Positions 39,237-48,831 of a stretch of DNA of 64,000 nt are shown here, piece by piece (position 1 is the stretch's first letter; each line of letters opens with the position of its first letter). Origin of the DNA: Marivivens donghaensis (GTDB taxonomy: Bacteria > Pseudomonadota > Alphaproteobacteria > Rhodobacterales > Rhodobacteraceae); the NCBI RefSeq assembly GCF_023541015.1, contig NZ_JALNPR010000006.1, positions 124,001 through 188,000 of the forward strand. The letters run 5' to 3'. The position numbers and the translations under genes are program-made. Below the pieces are notes generated by a model. It saw only the letters and a list, made by a program, of their open reading frames with translations. It searched no databases and was not told the origin of the DNA.

Positions 39237-39254
39237 TGTGCACAATTGTATACA
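39237..39254 (-). promoter_or_regulatory. Box upstream of acnB matching the icd box
   Basis: Read in gene direction the sequence is TGTATACAATTGTGCACA. It is identical to the icd box in its first 12 bases and 15 of 18 overall. It is a palindrome-like site centred on AATT, lying 70-87 bases upstream of the acnB start. Confidence 0.5.
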
Positions 39255-39361
39255 AATCAAATCGCAGATGCAAGATAGGCGACTGCGACGAATGCACCAA
39301 TTTGTCGGCAACCTGCCATAGAGGGTGCCCTAAGGGCAACTGTGGCATCTCGTACCGCGCG

Positions 39362-39910
39362 TCAGTTCAACGCTGATTTTAGTGTCGTCGGTGTGACGTA
39401 AACGATCTGATCGCCAACGCTGACCATCACATCACCGTCTTGGATATTCACCTGCAGCTTCATCGAACGATCCGCGAGGCCCGCAAGTTCGATCGTCGAC
39501 TGTTCAGACAACGCCATGACCTGAAGGTTATCAAACCGACTGGTGCTGTTTTGGATCTTATCCCACCAGACATCCGCAGTTCTACCGCCGTAGGTGTAGA
39601 TCACGACCTTTTGTGCCTTAGCGCAGGATTGACGCACGACCTTATCGCTCGGCAAACCGAGGGCGATCCACAGCTCAAGTTCGTCACTGAGGCTCTTTTG
39701 CCAGATATCGGGCTCATCGTCAGTCGAAATCCCTTTGGTCATCTCGAGCTGCTCATGCGCGTTCAGAGCAAAAGCTAAGAGACGCACCATCATCCGCTCA
39801 TCCGTTTCCGAAGGGTGTTTGGCAATGGTGAGCTTATGCGTCTCGTAATAGTGACGATCCATGTCAGAGACAGAGAGTTCGACTTTATAGATGGTAGCTT
39901 TCTGCGCCAT
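39362..39910 (-). CDS. yaeQ: YaeQ-family protein
   Basis: This 182-residue member of the YaeQ family has the N-terminus MAQKATIYKVELSVSDMDRHYYETHKLTIAKHPSE-type wording and the conserved HPSETDERMMVRLLAFAL, ELWIALGLPSDK and YTYGG blocks. The fold is related to PD-(D/E)XK nucleases, but no clear biochemical role is established. It lies downstream of the SH3 lipoprotein gene on the same strand. Confidence 0.92.
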   Translation of the reverse strand: MAQKATIYKVELSVSDMDRHYYETHKLTIAKHPSETDERMMVRLLAFALNAHEQLEMTKGISTDDEPDIWQKSLSDELELWIALGLPSDKVVRQSCAKAQKVVIYTYGGRTADVWWDKIQNSTSRFDNLQVMALSEQSTIELAGLADRSMKLQVNIQDGDVMVSVGDQIVYVTPTTLKSALN

Positions 39911-39978
39911 GGCCGCCCCCGAAATTGAATCCTAGGGCTGCGTAAAGCCTCTGGCGCCAATGTGAAAGCAGATAACGA

Positions 39979-40266
39979 TCAGTATGTGTTCAGATAGTCA
40001 GCAGAGACATACCCCGAAACACCGATCCCCGACGCAAGGGACACGTGGCACCAACGTTGCCCCACCTCGGTCACGCACTCATGCTGATTGAGAACTGTCC
40101 CGTCTGGCAGACCCATAATGATCTCATAGCCCAACCCCGGCCCTGCCCGCAGTTTGAGCATATCGTTGGCACCAACGCCGTTCACCACAGCGCGGCTCCC
40201 CACGACCGAAGAACAGCCCGCGAGTACACCAAGCCCGACGACGACTTTTGCAATAGTGCTGCGCAT
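39979..40266 (-). CDS. Lipoprotein with bacterial SH3 domain
   Basis: This small protein of about 95 residues has a lipoprotein signal (VVVGLGVLAGC, lipobox LAGC). A bacterial SH3-like domain follows (LKLRAGPGLGYEIIMGLPDGTVL ending WCHVSLASGIGVSGYVSADYL). The second of two adjacent ATGs (40266) has the better spacing to GAGGA. It is probably a periplasm-facing cell-wall-associated lipoprotein of unknown role. Confidence 0.82.
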   Translation of the reverse strand: MRSTIAKVVVGLGVLAGCSSVVGSRAVVNGVGANDMLKLRAGPGLGYEIIMGLPDGTVLNQHECVTEVGQRWCHVSLASGIGVSGYVSADYLNTY

Positions 40267-40366
40267 CATATCCTCACATCTTTTTCGGTAATGATGCACG
40301 AAAGGAACCAGAGGTCCAACCTACGAACGGCACATATCAAGGGATTTCCGCGGTCTCAAAGTAAAA

Positions 40367-40394
40367 GGCCCCCTGATCGCTAAATCAGAGGGCC
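40367..40394 (-). terminator. Terminator of the polyamine-type ABC transporter operon
   Basis: An 11-bp stem (with one G-T pair) and a 6-base loop is followed on the minus strand by TTTTACTTT, seven bases after the stop of the substrate-binding protein gene. Confidence 0.88.
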
Positions 40395-40401
40395 GAACGA
40401 T

Positions 40402-41439
40402 TTAGTTCTTCAGGTCAGTCCAGATACGGTCGTAGATTTCCTGAACCTGCTGATCGCAAACCTCAATGAACACACCTGGGCCAGCGTCTGCGGGCGGGTT
40501 GGATTCAGGTTGGCTGGCGAGCGTCGGATCGAGGTATGGTGCGACGCCATCCACACCCGCGACGTAGCGTGCGTAGTTCGACACGGCCGCGATGTTTTCA
40601 GGCTCCAACAGGAAGTCCATGAACTTGATCGCGTTTGCGCGGTTCGGCGCGTCTTTCAGCAGAACCACGTTGTCCATCCAGACGACATAACCTTCACGCG
40701 GGAACGCGTATTCAATCGGTGCGCCCTCTTCGCGGGCTTTAGCGCCGAAACCGTCGTAGATCTGTCCAACAGCCGCATCACCAGACACGAGCACTTCTTT
40801 CGCCGTGTCAGAGTTGAACGAAGCCCAATGCACTTTGGCCGATTGCAGCATGTCATTCAGCGCCTTGAGCTGGTCACGGTCGCTCGAACATTGCGGGATA
40901 CCGAGGTGAAGGGCCGCCATCGCCATCACTTCGCCCTGACTGTCGAGCATGTTGATTTTGCCCGACAACTCAGCGGGCGGATCAAAGAGGATCGATGTGG
41001 TATTGATGTCGCCCGCATATACATCTCGGTTCACCGCAAAAGAGGTCGACCCCCACTGATACGGGATCGAATGCATACGACCAGGGTCAAAGCTTGGGTC
41101 CGCCCATTGGGGAAGGATATTCCCCTTATTCGCCAGTTCCCCGTCAGCCACGGTATCGAGCAACCCCTCGCCCGCCATGATCTGCACCATGTAGTCACCC
41201 GGCACAGCAACGTTGTAGGTGCCCATCGCACCCGCCTTGAGCGCCGCAAGAAGCGCCTCGTTGCTGTCGTAAGTGTCCATGATGATCTCGACGTCATTCT
41301 CAGCGGCGAATTTGTCGAGCAGCTCTTGTGGAATGTATTCAAACCAGTGGTAAATCACCAGCTGCCCCTCAGCCAGCGCAGCCCCTGCAGTGACAGTCAG
41401 CGCTGCAGCCGCCACTGTCGATTTGATAATGGACTTCAT
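40402..41439 (-). CDS. Polyamine-type ABC transporter substrate-binding protein (PotD/PotF-like)
   Basis: This periplasmic binding protein has a Sec signal peptide (MKSIIKSTVAAAALTVTAGAALA). The mature start ELVIYHWFEYIP-type region and the blocks NDVEIIMDTYDSNEALLAAL and YVVWMDNVVLLKDAPNRANAIKFMDFLL match PotD/PotF proteins. The ATG at 41439 follows a strong GGAGG. It is the last gene of the potGHI-like unit. The ligand may be a polyamine or another small cationic nitrogen compound. Note that both permease genes upstream carry premature stops. Confidence 0.9.
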   Translation of the reverse strand: MKSIIKSTVAAAALTVTAGAALAEGQLVIYHWFEYIPQELLDKFAAENDVEIIMDTYDSNEALLAALKAGAMGTYNVAVPGDYMVQIMAGEGLLDTVADGELANKGNILPQWADPSFDPGRMHSIPYQWGSTSFAVNRDVYAGDINTTSILFDPPAELSGKINMLDSQGEVMAMAALHLGIPQCSSDRDQLKALNDMLQSAKVHWASFNSDTAKEVLVSGDAAVGQIYDGFGAKAREEGAPIEYAFPREGYVVWMDNVVLLKDAPNRANAIKFMDFLLEPENIAAVSNYARYVAGVDGVAPYLDPTLASQPESNPPADAGPGVFIEVCDQQVQEIYDRIWTDLKN

Positions 41440-41456
41440 AACAACCTCCATGTTGT

Positions 41457-42266
41457 TCATTTATTGTTGTCCCTTCGGCTAATGAACCAAGAGAGCGTGA
41501 CCATCACCACCGACACCCCAAGGAGCATCGTGGAAATAGCCATGATGTTGGGCTTTATGCCCTGTTTCACCGATCCGAAGATCGCTGTTGGCAGGGTTTC
41601 AACCCCTGCGCCTTTTACGAAATTGGTGATGATGAAATCGTCGAGCGATACGATAAACGCGAGCAACCAGCCCGAAATAATCCCCGGCATCATCAGCGGG
41701 AGCAGAACACGGGTGAACGCCTTGGCGCGGGTCGCATAAAGGTCCATCGCGGCTTGTTCATAGGTCGCCTCGATCCCTTGCATTCGTGCCGAGATCGGCA
41801 AATAGGCGAACGGAATGCAAAACGCGATGTGGGCCAAGAGGATGGTGATCAAACCACGGTCGACGCCGATTGCGTTGAAAAAGATCAGCGTTGCGACCGC
41901 CGTCACGATCTCTGGCACCATCAGCGGCAATGAGATCAGACCAAACGACGCGGTCCGTAGCTTGAACCGTCCGCCCCGAAGGATCGCAGTCGCCGCAAAG
42001 GTTGCCATCACCGTCGATGCACTCGCCGCGATCAGCGCGATGACGAAACTGTTTCGCGCTGCGATTTTGAATTTCTCGCTCTCCGCACCGGTAAAGACCT
42101 CTGCGTACTAGCGTAGCGAAACGCCCTCCCAGTTGGTGATCGAGACCGAGTCGTTGAAGCTGTAGACCGTGACGACCAACAACGGCGAGTAGAGGATAAA
42201 CAGGCAGAAAATCGTGATCGCCTTGAAGCTGGGATATTGGCGTAGATCATAGCTCTTCATTGCCAT
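41457..42266 (-). pseudogene. ABC permease (PotI/PotC-like), interrupted by in-frame TAG
   Basis: Translation from the ATG at 42266 gives MAMKSYDLRQYPSFKAITIF and continues to ITNWEGVSLR, where an in-frame TAG stands at 42110-42108. The same frame then continues as [20 protein letters not shown] and into an intact permease domain with the EAA loop ([18 protein letters not shown]) to the stop at 41457. Relatives usually have Trp at this point (SLRWY), so one G-to-A change (TGG to TAG) explains it. Without the stop the gene would encode 269 residues, normal for PotC/PotI. A downstream ATG at 42011 could give only a truncated protein lacking the first helix. The gene starts 1 base after the potH-like stop. 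Confidence 0.85.
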
Positions 42267-42267
42267 G

Positions 42268-43188
42268 TCATTTCTCCCCTTTCGCCTGCTGCCGCGCAGA
42301 GATCAGAAGAATGACCATCACCAAGGTCAAAAGGATCATCGACGCCGCCGCCCCGAACGGCCAGTTGCCCGCGTTCCCTTTGAACTGCTCTTCGATAAGG
42401 GACCCGATCATAAAATTCTTCGCACCGCCCAATAGATCAGGCGCAAGGAACGACCCGAGCGACGGCACAAAGACGAGGATACAACCCGCAACGATGCCGG
42501 GTTTGACCGAGGGCAAGAGGATGCGCCGCAACACGGTCCACCGTGTGGCGTAGAGGTCTGCCGCCGCCTCGGACAAGGCAAAGTTATAGCGTTCGACAGC
42601 GGCATAGATCGGCAGCACCATGAACGGCAGGTAGGAATAGAACAGCCCCAATTGCACAGCAAAGTTTGTGTTCACGATCGCCAAAGGTTCCGACAACAGA
42701 CCTGACCCCACCAGCAAATCATTCAGAGGCCCCTGATCCCGCAGCAAAAACTTCATCGAAACCGTGCGGATTAAGAGGTTCACCCAATAGGGAATGGTTA
42801 CCAAAAACACCCAGATCGCGCGCTCTTTCTCGGGCCGTGTTGCGATGAAATAGGCCGTGGGAAACCCGATAGCGAGGCTCATCAGCGTTGCCACGCCCGC
42901 CTGCCAAATCGACCGCCAAAAGATCGAAATGTAGGTCCACTGGAGGACAGGTGGATCGTCCCCAAACAGCCCGCGATCAAAGAAGAACTGGTCGTAGGCC
43001 GAGAGTGTGAATTCTCAGATCACACCGCCACGGAATTCTTTGGTCAGGAAGGAATAGACCATCATCATTGAGACAGGCGCGAGAACGAGGATGGTCAGCG
43101 TCACCCATGACGGCAAAAGCAGCCAATACCGCGCGGGTGCAAATGTTTCGCTCTGCGACGAACCGCCCGTGCTTGCCCCACCCGCCAT
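42268..43188 (-). pseudogene. ABC permease (PotH/PotB-like), interrupted by in-frame TGA
   Basis: The frame begins at the ATG at 43188, overlapping the ATPase stop as ATGA. It reads through a first transmembrane helix (YWLLLPSWVTLTILVLAPVSMMMVYSF) to FRGGVI, where TGA stands at 43017-43015. It resumes as EFTLSAYDQFFFDRGLF and continues to the complete permease domain (EAAADLYATRWTVLRR) and stop at 42268. Trp is expected at this point, so a single TGG-to-TGA change would account for it. Length without the stop would be 306 residues. Together with the neighbouring permease this makes the transporter probably non-functional. Confidence 0.85.
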
Positions 43189-44285
43189 CAGTCAGTCAGG
43201 AGGCGGCCTGCCCCCTGCTCCATATTAACGACGACCTCTGCACCGATGTCGAACACACGCGAATTCCCGCGCGACGAATTCGAAGCGCGAATGGTAAAGT
43301 CTGGCCCCTCGTTCAGCGCGACGATGGTGGTGATATCCGTCCCGATAAAGATGTTCTCGCGCACGGTGCCCTTGAACCCTTCGGCGGCCATCGGTTCCTC
43401 AGAGAGGAACAGGCGTTCGGGTCGCATCGACATATGCACCTTATCGCCCGCTTTGACGCCTTCGACCTCGTCACAAATCAATGCATGACCACCGCCCAAA
43501 TGACATTTGGCCTGACCCTCCGCGACCGCATCAACAGTGACCTCAATCAGGTTCGTGTCCCCGATGAAATCCGCGACAAAACGGTTTTTGGGCCGCTCAT
43601 AAATCTCCCTCGCATCGCCAAGTTGTTGCAGTTCACCTGCGGACATCACCGCGATACGATCCGACATGGTTAGGGCTTCTTCTTGGTCGTGGGTGACAAA
43701 GATGAATGTGATCCCCGTTTCGCGTTGTAGGTGCTTTAGTTCCAACTGCATCGCTTTGCGCAGCTTGAGATCGAGCGCCGATAATGGCTCGTCCAGTAGC
43801 AACACCTTGGGCTGAGGTGCCAAGGCCCTCGCAAGGGCCACACGTTGTTGCTGCCCGCCAGACAATTGCGATGGCTTGCGCGACGAAAACTGGCTCAGCT
43901 GAACCATCTCAAGCACCTCACCCGCCCGTTTTCGTGCCTCGGATTTGGACCGCCCGAGCATCTCAAGCCCAAAGCCCACATTGTCCAAGACCGTCATATG
44001 CGGAAACAGAGCGTAGTTCTGGAACACCGTATTCACGGGTCGTTTGTGCGGCGGCAACGCGGCAATCGGTTCACCGAACAGCGCAATGGACCCTTCGGTC
44101 ACATCCTCAAAGCCAGCGATCATTCGCAAAAGCGTGGTTTTACCGCAGCCCGACGGACCCAGCAGCGTGAAGAATTCATTATCATGGATAGAAAGCGAAA
44201 CACGCTTCAGCGCAGTAAAATCACCATACACTTTAACGGCGTCGCGAACATCGACGGCAATTGGTCGATCAGAATGCAATTGCAC
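43188..44285 (-). CDS. Polyamine-type ABC transporter ATPase (PotA/PotG-like)
   Basis: This cytoplasmic ATPase of 365 residues has Walker A GPSGCGKTTLLRM, the Q-loop FQNYALFPHMTV, signature LSGGQQQRVALARAL, Walker B LLLDEPLSALDLKLR and H-loop FVTHDQEEAL. The C-terminal TOBE domain (about 280-360) is present. It opens a four-gene transporter unit (ATPase, two permeases, binding protein) with overlapping or touching genes. The ATPase itself is intact. Confidence 0.94.
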   Translation of the reverse strand: MQLHSDRPIAVDVRDAVKVYGDFTALKRVSLSIHDNEFFTLLGPSGCGKTTLLRMIAGFEDVTEGSIALFGEPIAALPPHKRPVNTVFQNYALFPHMTVLDNVGFGLEMLGRSKSEARKRAGEVLEMVQLSQFSSRKPSQLSGGQQQRVALARALAPQPKVLLLDEPLSALDLKLRKAMQLELKHLQRETGITFIFVTHDQEEALTMSDRIAVMSAGELQQLGDAREIYERPKNRFVADFIGDTNLIEVTVDAVAEGQAKCHLGGGHALICDEVEGVKAGDKVHMSMRPERLFLSEEPMAAEGFKGTVRENIFIGTDITTIVALNEGPDFTIRASNSSRGNSRVFDIGAEVVVNMEQGAGRLLTD

Positions 44286-44484
44286 GGCCCCCCGATTTGG
44301 TCCTGCTCAATACAGTTAGACTATGGAGGGAATCCCAGTTTCCCTAATAACGGTGTGCCACAGCAGTCATTAGGTTTAGACTAAGATACATAGTTTCTGT
44401 GGATTTGATCAAAACCAAAGCGACCGCTAATTGGCTTAGACAGTTAATTGGGCTCGTCGCTCATAATTTGCGCAGGTCAAAAAC

Positions 44485-45618
44485 CTAAACGAGGTCCTCG
44501 AGCAATCGCAGCAACATAGCGTCACAGGCCTCTAGCTCGGATGTCAGGATATACTCATCCGCTTTATGCCCTTGCCCTTCCATCGATCCGGGGCCGCACA
44601 CAACGGTCGGAATACCGATGGCATCGAAAAACCCAGCCTCCGTTCCGTAGGCCACCTTTGTGACGCCGTTTTTACCGCTGATCCGCTGCATGAATTTCAC
44701 GCAGTCCGCATCGGGCTTCACATCGAGACCCGGATAAGAGATCAAACCATCAATTTCGATGACCGCGCCCTTACGATCCTGTTCGACCTGAGCAACCAGC
44801 GCCGCCAAGTCGGCCTCGAAATCCTCTATACGATCTGCCGCCAAATACCTGATTTCGAATAAGAGTTCAGCCACATCTGGCACGATATTCAACGCTGTTC
44901 CGCCCGTCAGCTTGCCTACATGGACCGTCGAATATGGAACGGTATAGTCGTCATCCACGACGCCAGAACCAGCGAATTTCGCCTGCAAGGTTCGAAGCCC
45001 CGAGATCAGATCAGTCGCCACATAAATCGCGTTCACAAACTTCGGCGCGAGCGCGGAATGGCCCGCCTCACCACGACAAATAGCGCGGTAGCTCTTTTTC
45101 CCTTTATGCCCAATCGCCACATCGAGCGAGGTTGGTTCGCCCACAATACAAACCCGCGGCGTCCCGATCAAAGGACGCAACGCTTCGATCATTCGCCCCA
45201 TCCCAACGCAACCGATTTCCTCGTCATAGGAAATCACAAGCTTGATCGGGGCCGTTAGGTCGGCCCCAGCAGCCACTTCGGCAAACGCCAAAACAGAAGC
45301 GAGGAACCCCTTCATATCAGTGGTCCCGCGCCCGTAGAGCCGCCCGTCCTCTTCGGTCAGTTCAAAAGGAGGCCGCGTCCAGTTTTGCCCTTCAACAGGC
45401 ACCACATCGGTATGGGCGGACAAAACCACACCGTCACCTTCGGGGCCGATCTCGGCATAGAGCCCCGCCTTGGGTTCATAAGGATCCGTTATCCGAGTCA
45501 CACGAAACCCGAGCGCGGTGAGGTGCGCTTCGATCCAATCAATGATCGCTAAATTGGACTTTGCGCTGACCGTGTCGAACGCAACCAACTCGCGCAGGAT
45601 TTCAATGGTGCGGCTCAC
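44485..45618 (-). CDS. M20-family deacylase (acetylornithine deacetylase ArgE-like)
   Basis: This metal-dependent deacylase of 377 residues has zinc sites in LSAHTDVVPVEG, GRGTTDMKGFLAS and YDEEIGCVGMGRM, and the late motif AYGTEAGFFDAIGIPTVVCGPGSM. In arginine synthesis ArgE removes acetyl from N-acetylornithine. Here the gene overlaps the TMADH-like gene (ATGA) inside a catabolic cluster, so a catabolic N-acyl substrate is at least as likely. Confidence 0.88.
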   Translation of the reverse strand: MSRTIEILRELVAFDTVSAKSNLAIIDWIEAHLTALGFRVTRITDPYEPKAGLYAEIGPEGDGVVLSAHTDVVPVEGQNWTRPPFELTEEDGRLYGRGTTDMKGFLASVLAFAEVAAGADLTAPIKLVISYDEEIGCVGMGRMIEALRPLIGTPRVCIVGEPTSLDVAIGHKGKKSYRAICRGEAGHSALAPKFVNAIYVATDLISGLRTLQAKFAGSGVVDDDYTVPYSTVHVGKLTGGTALNIVPDVAELLFEIRYLAADRIEDFEADLAALVAQVEQDRKGAVIEIDGLISYPGLDVKPDADCVKFMQRISGKNGVTKVAYGTEAGFFDAIGIPTVVCGPGSMEGQGHKADEYILTSELEACDAMLLRLLEDLV

Positions 45619-47696
45619 AAATCACCCAATGCAGTTACTTCACGGCGGAACGGCAGCGCGTCGCCAATATCCTCGCCATCCAGCTCGCGTGCATAGCGGT
45701 GCCCCGCATAGGTTGACCACGCGATTGGCCCAGGCGCCTCGGCGTCCCCGATAATCTTGACGGTCTTGATCCCAGCGTCCGCCCACTCCGATTTACGCAC
45801 CATGAGGTCATGGAACAGTTGATCGTTCGATATCCGCGATGCGACGATCACAACCGCCTCTGCGTCGATTTCCATGATTTGATCGGTGTAGGTGCAGTTC
45901 GTCTGAACGGTGCCCGAGGTGATCCCGACGACCCCACGGTTCAGAATAATCTGAACACCCATATTGGCGAGACGGCGATGGATGGTGTGTTGTTCTAGCG
46001 TGTTCACCGTCCAATCGGACAAATAGGCCGATGGGGTCACGATGGTGACATCGCAGCCTTTGGACTGCAAAAGCTCTGCAATGACGCCGCCCATATAGTA
46101 GTGATCATCATCGTAGATCACGACCTTACCGCTAGGGAGAGTGCCCGCCATAATGTCGTCAGGCGTAAAAATCGGCATCACGGCGTCCATCGCGAACGGC
46201 ACGACGTGCTGGCGACTGACCCCATCACGGCGCCATGTGCTCCCCGTGGCGATGCAAACGTTTTCAAACCCGAACTCAAGGATGCTCTCGGCATCGAGGG
46301 CACTGTCAAAATAGGTTTCGACGTTGGGCTTTTGGCTGATTTGATATTCCCGATAGTCAGCCACGCGTCCCCATGCGGACAACCCCGGCAGCAGACGTTC
46401 CTTGGCCACGCGCCCGCCCAAAACCGTTCCAGCTTCGGCGAGCGCCACATCATACCCGCGTTCCGCCAAAGCGCGCGTCGCCTCTAAACCCGCAGGTCCA
46501 GCACCGACGACGAGAACGGATTTGCTGTCACCTTTCGCGTTCATCCGCTCTGGGTGCCAGCCTTTGCGCCATTCCTCCATGAACGTGGGGTTCTGCGTGC
46601 AGCGGCTGATCGACATGGTCATGTCACCCGTGATGCAGATATTGCAGCCGATACATTCGCGAATGTCTTCGATCCGCCCTTCCATAATCTTGTTCGGCAG
46701 GAATGGGTCAGCGATTGACGGACGTGCGCAACCAATCGCATCAAGCGTGCCCGATTTGATCATCCGCGCCATCACATCGGGCGATGTAAACCGCCCTACC
46801 CCGACAACAGGTTTGGACGACAACTCTTTGATACCTTTGACCAAAACCTCTTGAGCCGCTTCTTCTTTGAACCGCGATGGACCCGAGCAATCCTCCCACG
46901 TGCCATGCGCCAAATCCCAAAGGTCCGGCAGGTCTTTGTTCATCTCTACAAAGTCACGCACCTCAGCGTTTGAAAATCCAAGGTCACCAATCGTTTCATT
47001 CAGCGAGACGCGTAGCGTGATCCCCATCGTATCACTCACCGCATCCCGTATGTCAGCGATGACCTCCCGCGCAAAACGGGAACGATTTTCGAGGCTACCG
47101 CCGTATTCGTCGTCTCGCATATTGGTCGCGCGGCTGAGGAAATGCTGGAAAATCCCGAACCCATGCGCTCCGTAAAGACAGATCAGATCGAAACCCGCGA
47201 TCTTGGCCCGTTTGGCTGCATTTACGAACCAACGGCGAAGATCCTTGATCTCGTCCTTATAGAGCGCGCGGGCCTGAACAGGATCATTGGTGAACGTGCG
47301 GATTGGTCCCGCAGAAACTGCCAGCGGGACCTCCTTGGTATAGAGGTTCGGCCCGTTGATCCCAGAATAGGCTAGCTGAATACCAGCGAGCGCACCGTGC
47401 TCTTTCATCTTGTCGGCCATGCGGGCCAACATTGGGATGTCTTTATCCTCCCACAGGCGTAATTCGATGAAGGGCGTGATTTCCGAGGTATGGTGCATCT
47501 CGGTCTGTTCGGTGAAAATCACACCCCAGCCGCCCTCGGATTTAATCCCCCGCATTGCCGCCGCCGCAGAAGGGTCGCGATATCCCCCGCCGTTACAATG
47601 CGGCACCTGATAGAACCTGTTTTTGGCCTTAACAGGTCCGATTGTCAGAGGTTCAAAGAGAATATCGTAACGGGGATCGCGCAATTTCAGCTCCAT
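45615..47696 (-). CDS. TMADH/dimethylglycine demethylase-like iron-sulfur flavoprotein
   Basis: The 693-residue protein has the architecture of trimethylamine dehydrogenase: an N-terminal FMN barrel of the old yellow enzyme family (1-340), a [4Fe-4S] motif C348-x2-C351-x2-C354-x11-C366, and a C-terminal dinucleotide-binding part starting VLVVGAGPAGLEATRALAERG. Relatives oxidatively demethylate small N-methyl amines and betaine breakdown products. Neighbouring Rieske, RidA and deacylase genes support degradation of an N-methylated compound. The exact substrate is not known. Confidence 0.85.
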   Translation of the reverse strand: MELKLRDPRYDILFEPLTIGPVKAKNRFYQVPHCNGGGYRDPSAAAAMRGIKSEGGWGVIFTEQTEMHHTSEITPFIELRLWEDKDIPMLARMADKMKEHGALAGIQLAYSGINGPNLYTKEVPLAVSAGPIRTFTNDPVQARALYKDEIKDLRRWFVNAAKRAKIAGFDLICLYGAHGFGIFQHFLSRATNMRDDEYGGSLENRSRFAREVIADIRDAVSDTMGITLRVSLNETIGDLGFSNAEVRDFVEMNKDLPDLWDLAHGTWEDCSGPSRFKEEAAQEVLVKGIKELSSKPVVGVGRFTSPDVMARMIKSGTLDAIGCARPSIADPFLPNKIMEGRIEDIRECIGCNICITGDMTMSISRCTQNPTFMEEWRKGWHPERMNAKGDSKSVLVVGAGPAGLEATRALAERGYDVALAEAGTVLGGRVAKERLLPGLSAWGRVADYREYQISQKPNVETYFDSALDAESILEFGFENVCIATGSTWRRDGVSRQHVVPFAMDAVMPIFTPDDIMAGTLPSGKVVIYDDDHYYMGGVIAELLQSKGCDVTIVTPSAYLSDWTVNTLEQHTIHRRLANMGVQIILNRGVVGITSGTVQTNCTYTDQIMEIDAEAVVIVASRISNDQLFHDLMVRKSEWADAGIKTVKIIGDAEAPGPIAWSTYAGHRYARELDGEDIGDALPFRREVTALGDL

Positions 47697-47781
47697 TTCG
47701 GACTATGGACGGATCGTAACAAACAGCCCGCGCTGACCAAGTCCGCGCTGCGAAATCATTGGTTAGGCAGCCGCTAAGACT

Positions 47782-48717
47782 TCACACCAGAGGCAAGCCG
47801 CCGATTTGCGACAATCGACCATCGCGCACCATCCCAATGGCGTAATCAATGAATGCACGCACCGCGTTTGAACGGTGAACGTCCTGCGCGGTCAAAAGCC
47901 CCATCCGCATCGGACGCACTGGGCCCGTGATCGGCACGCATTTCACGTAGTTTCCATCTGGTGACGTATGACTAAGCGGGCGAACGTTTGCGATGGAATA
48001 CCCAAAGCCGTTCCCAACCATGGATCGCATCACTGCCATGTCGCGCGTGCGTTCAGCGATCACTGGCTTTTCCCCGATTTCATCAAAGAACGAGAGGAAG
48101 TAGTCCGAACTCAGCGGCAGATCGAGCAGTACCATGGGGTGCTTGAGTAAGTCTTCAATGGTGACGCTGTCTTGCCCGACCAAGGGATGGTTTTCCCCCA
48201 TCAGAGCGATGGGTGGCAGTTTGAGAAGCGGCGTGAACTGCAGGTCAGCAGGCAGGCCGAGATCATAGGTCAAAGCCACATCAATCTCAGATCGACGTAG
48301 CGCACTGAACAGTTCGACTTGGTTCATCTCGTGCTGACGCATTTTTACGTCGTCGTAGGTCGTTTCAAACCCACGTCGCAGGGATGGGAGAACCAACTGT
48401 GCAAAGGTCACCAGACACCCAACCGTCAACGGACCACGGACGGACCCTGCAATGTCGCCCGCGATGTCCATCAGCGCGCCCGCCTCACGCAGGACGATAC
48501 GGGCTTGATCCATCATCTGGCGTCCCGCTTGGGTCAAAGAGAGGCCCTGTGCGTGCTGTCGCACAAACAACGGTAAGCCAAATTCGGCCTCAAGCTGTGT
48601 GATCGCAGCGGAAATCGAAGGCGACGAAACGTTGATACGCTCAGAGGCCCGTGCGATGCTTCCTGCTTCTCCGACAGCGACGAAATACTCGATCTGCCGA
48701 AGGGTATACCTCAACAT
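47782..48717 (-). CDS. LysR-family transcriptional regulator
   Basis: The N-terminal winged helix-turn-helix reads MLRYTLRQIEYFVAVGEAGSIARASERINVSSPSIS-type wording, followed by the LysR substrate-binding domain. The ATG at 48717 gives 311 residues, normal; the frame extends upstream to 48810 without family similarity. It sits within the minus-strand catabolic genes and is their most likely regulator. Confidence 0.92.
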   Translation of the reverse strand: MLRYTLRQIEYFVAVGEAGSIARASERINVSSPSISAAITQLEAEFGLPLFVRQHAQGLSLTQAGRQMMDQARIVLREAGALMDIAGDIAGSVRGPLTVGCLVTFAQLVLPSLRRGFETTYDDVKMRQHEMNQVELFSALRRSEIDVALTYDLGLPADLQFTPLLKLPPIALMGENHPLVGQDSVTIEDLLKHPMVLLDLPLSSDYFLSFFDEIGEKPVIAERTRDMAVMRSMVGNGFGYSIANVRPLSHTSPDGNYVKCVPITGPVRPMRMGLLTAQDVHRSNAVRAFIDYAIGMVRDGRLSQIGGLPLV

Positions 48718-48831
48718 TTTAATTCCTTGCCTGACCCAGACACACAAGCATTGACCGTGATCCCCTTGGTTTTCAAGGAAGAACGCTGCCGCGCCTTCGC
48801 AATCTGTCAAACTGCCCTTTATTTAGGCCGC

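Noticed and set aside
36387-39278. Plus-strand open frame of 963 codons opposite acnB
   Set aside because: It is an antisense shadow produced by the codon bias of acnB; it has no start signal and its composition (His, Arg and Phe-rich repeats) is not protein-like.
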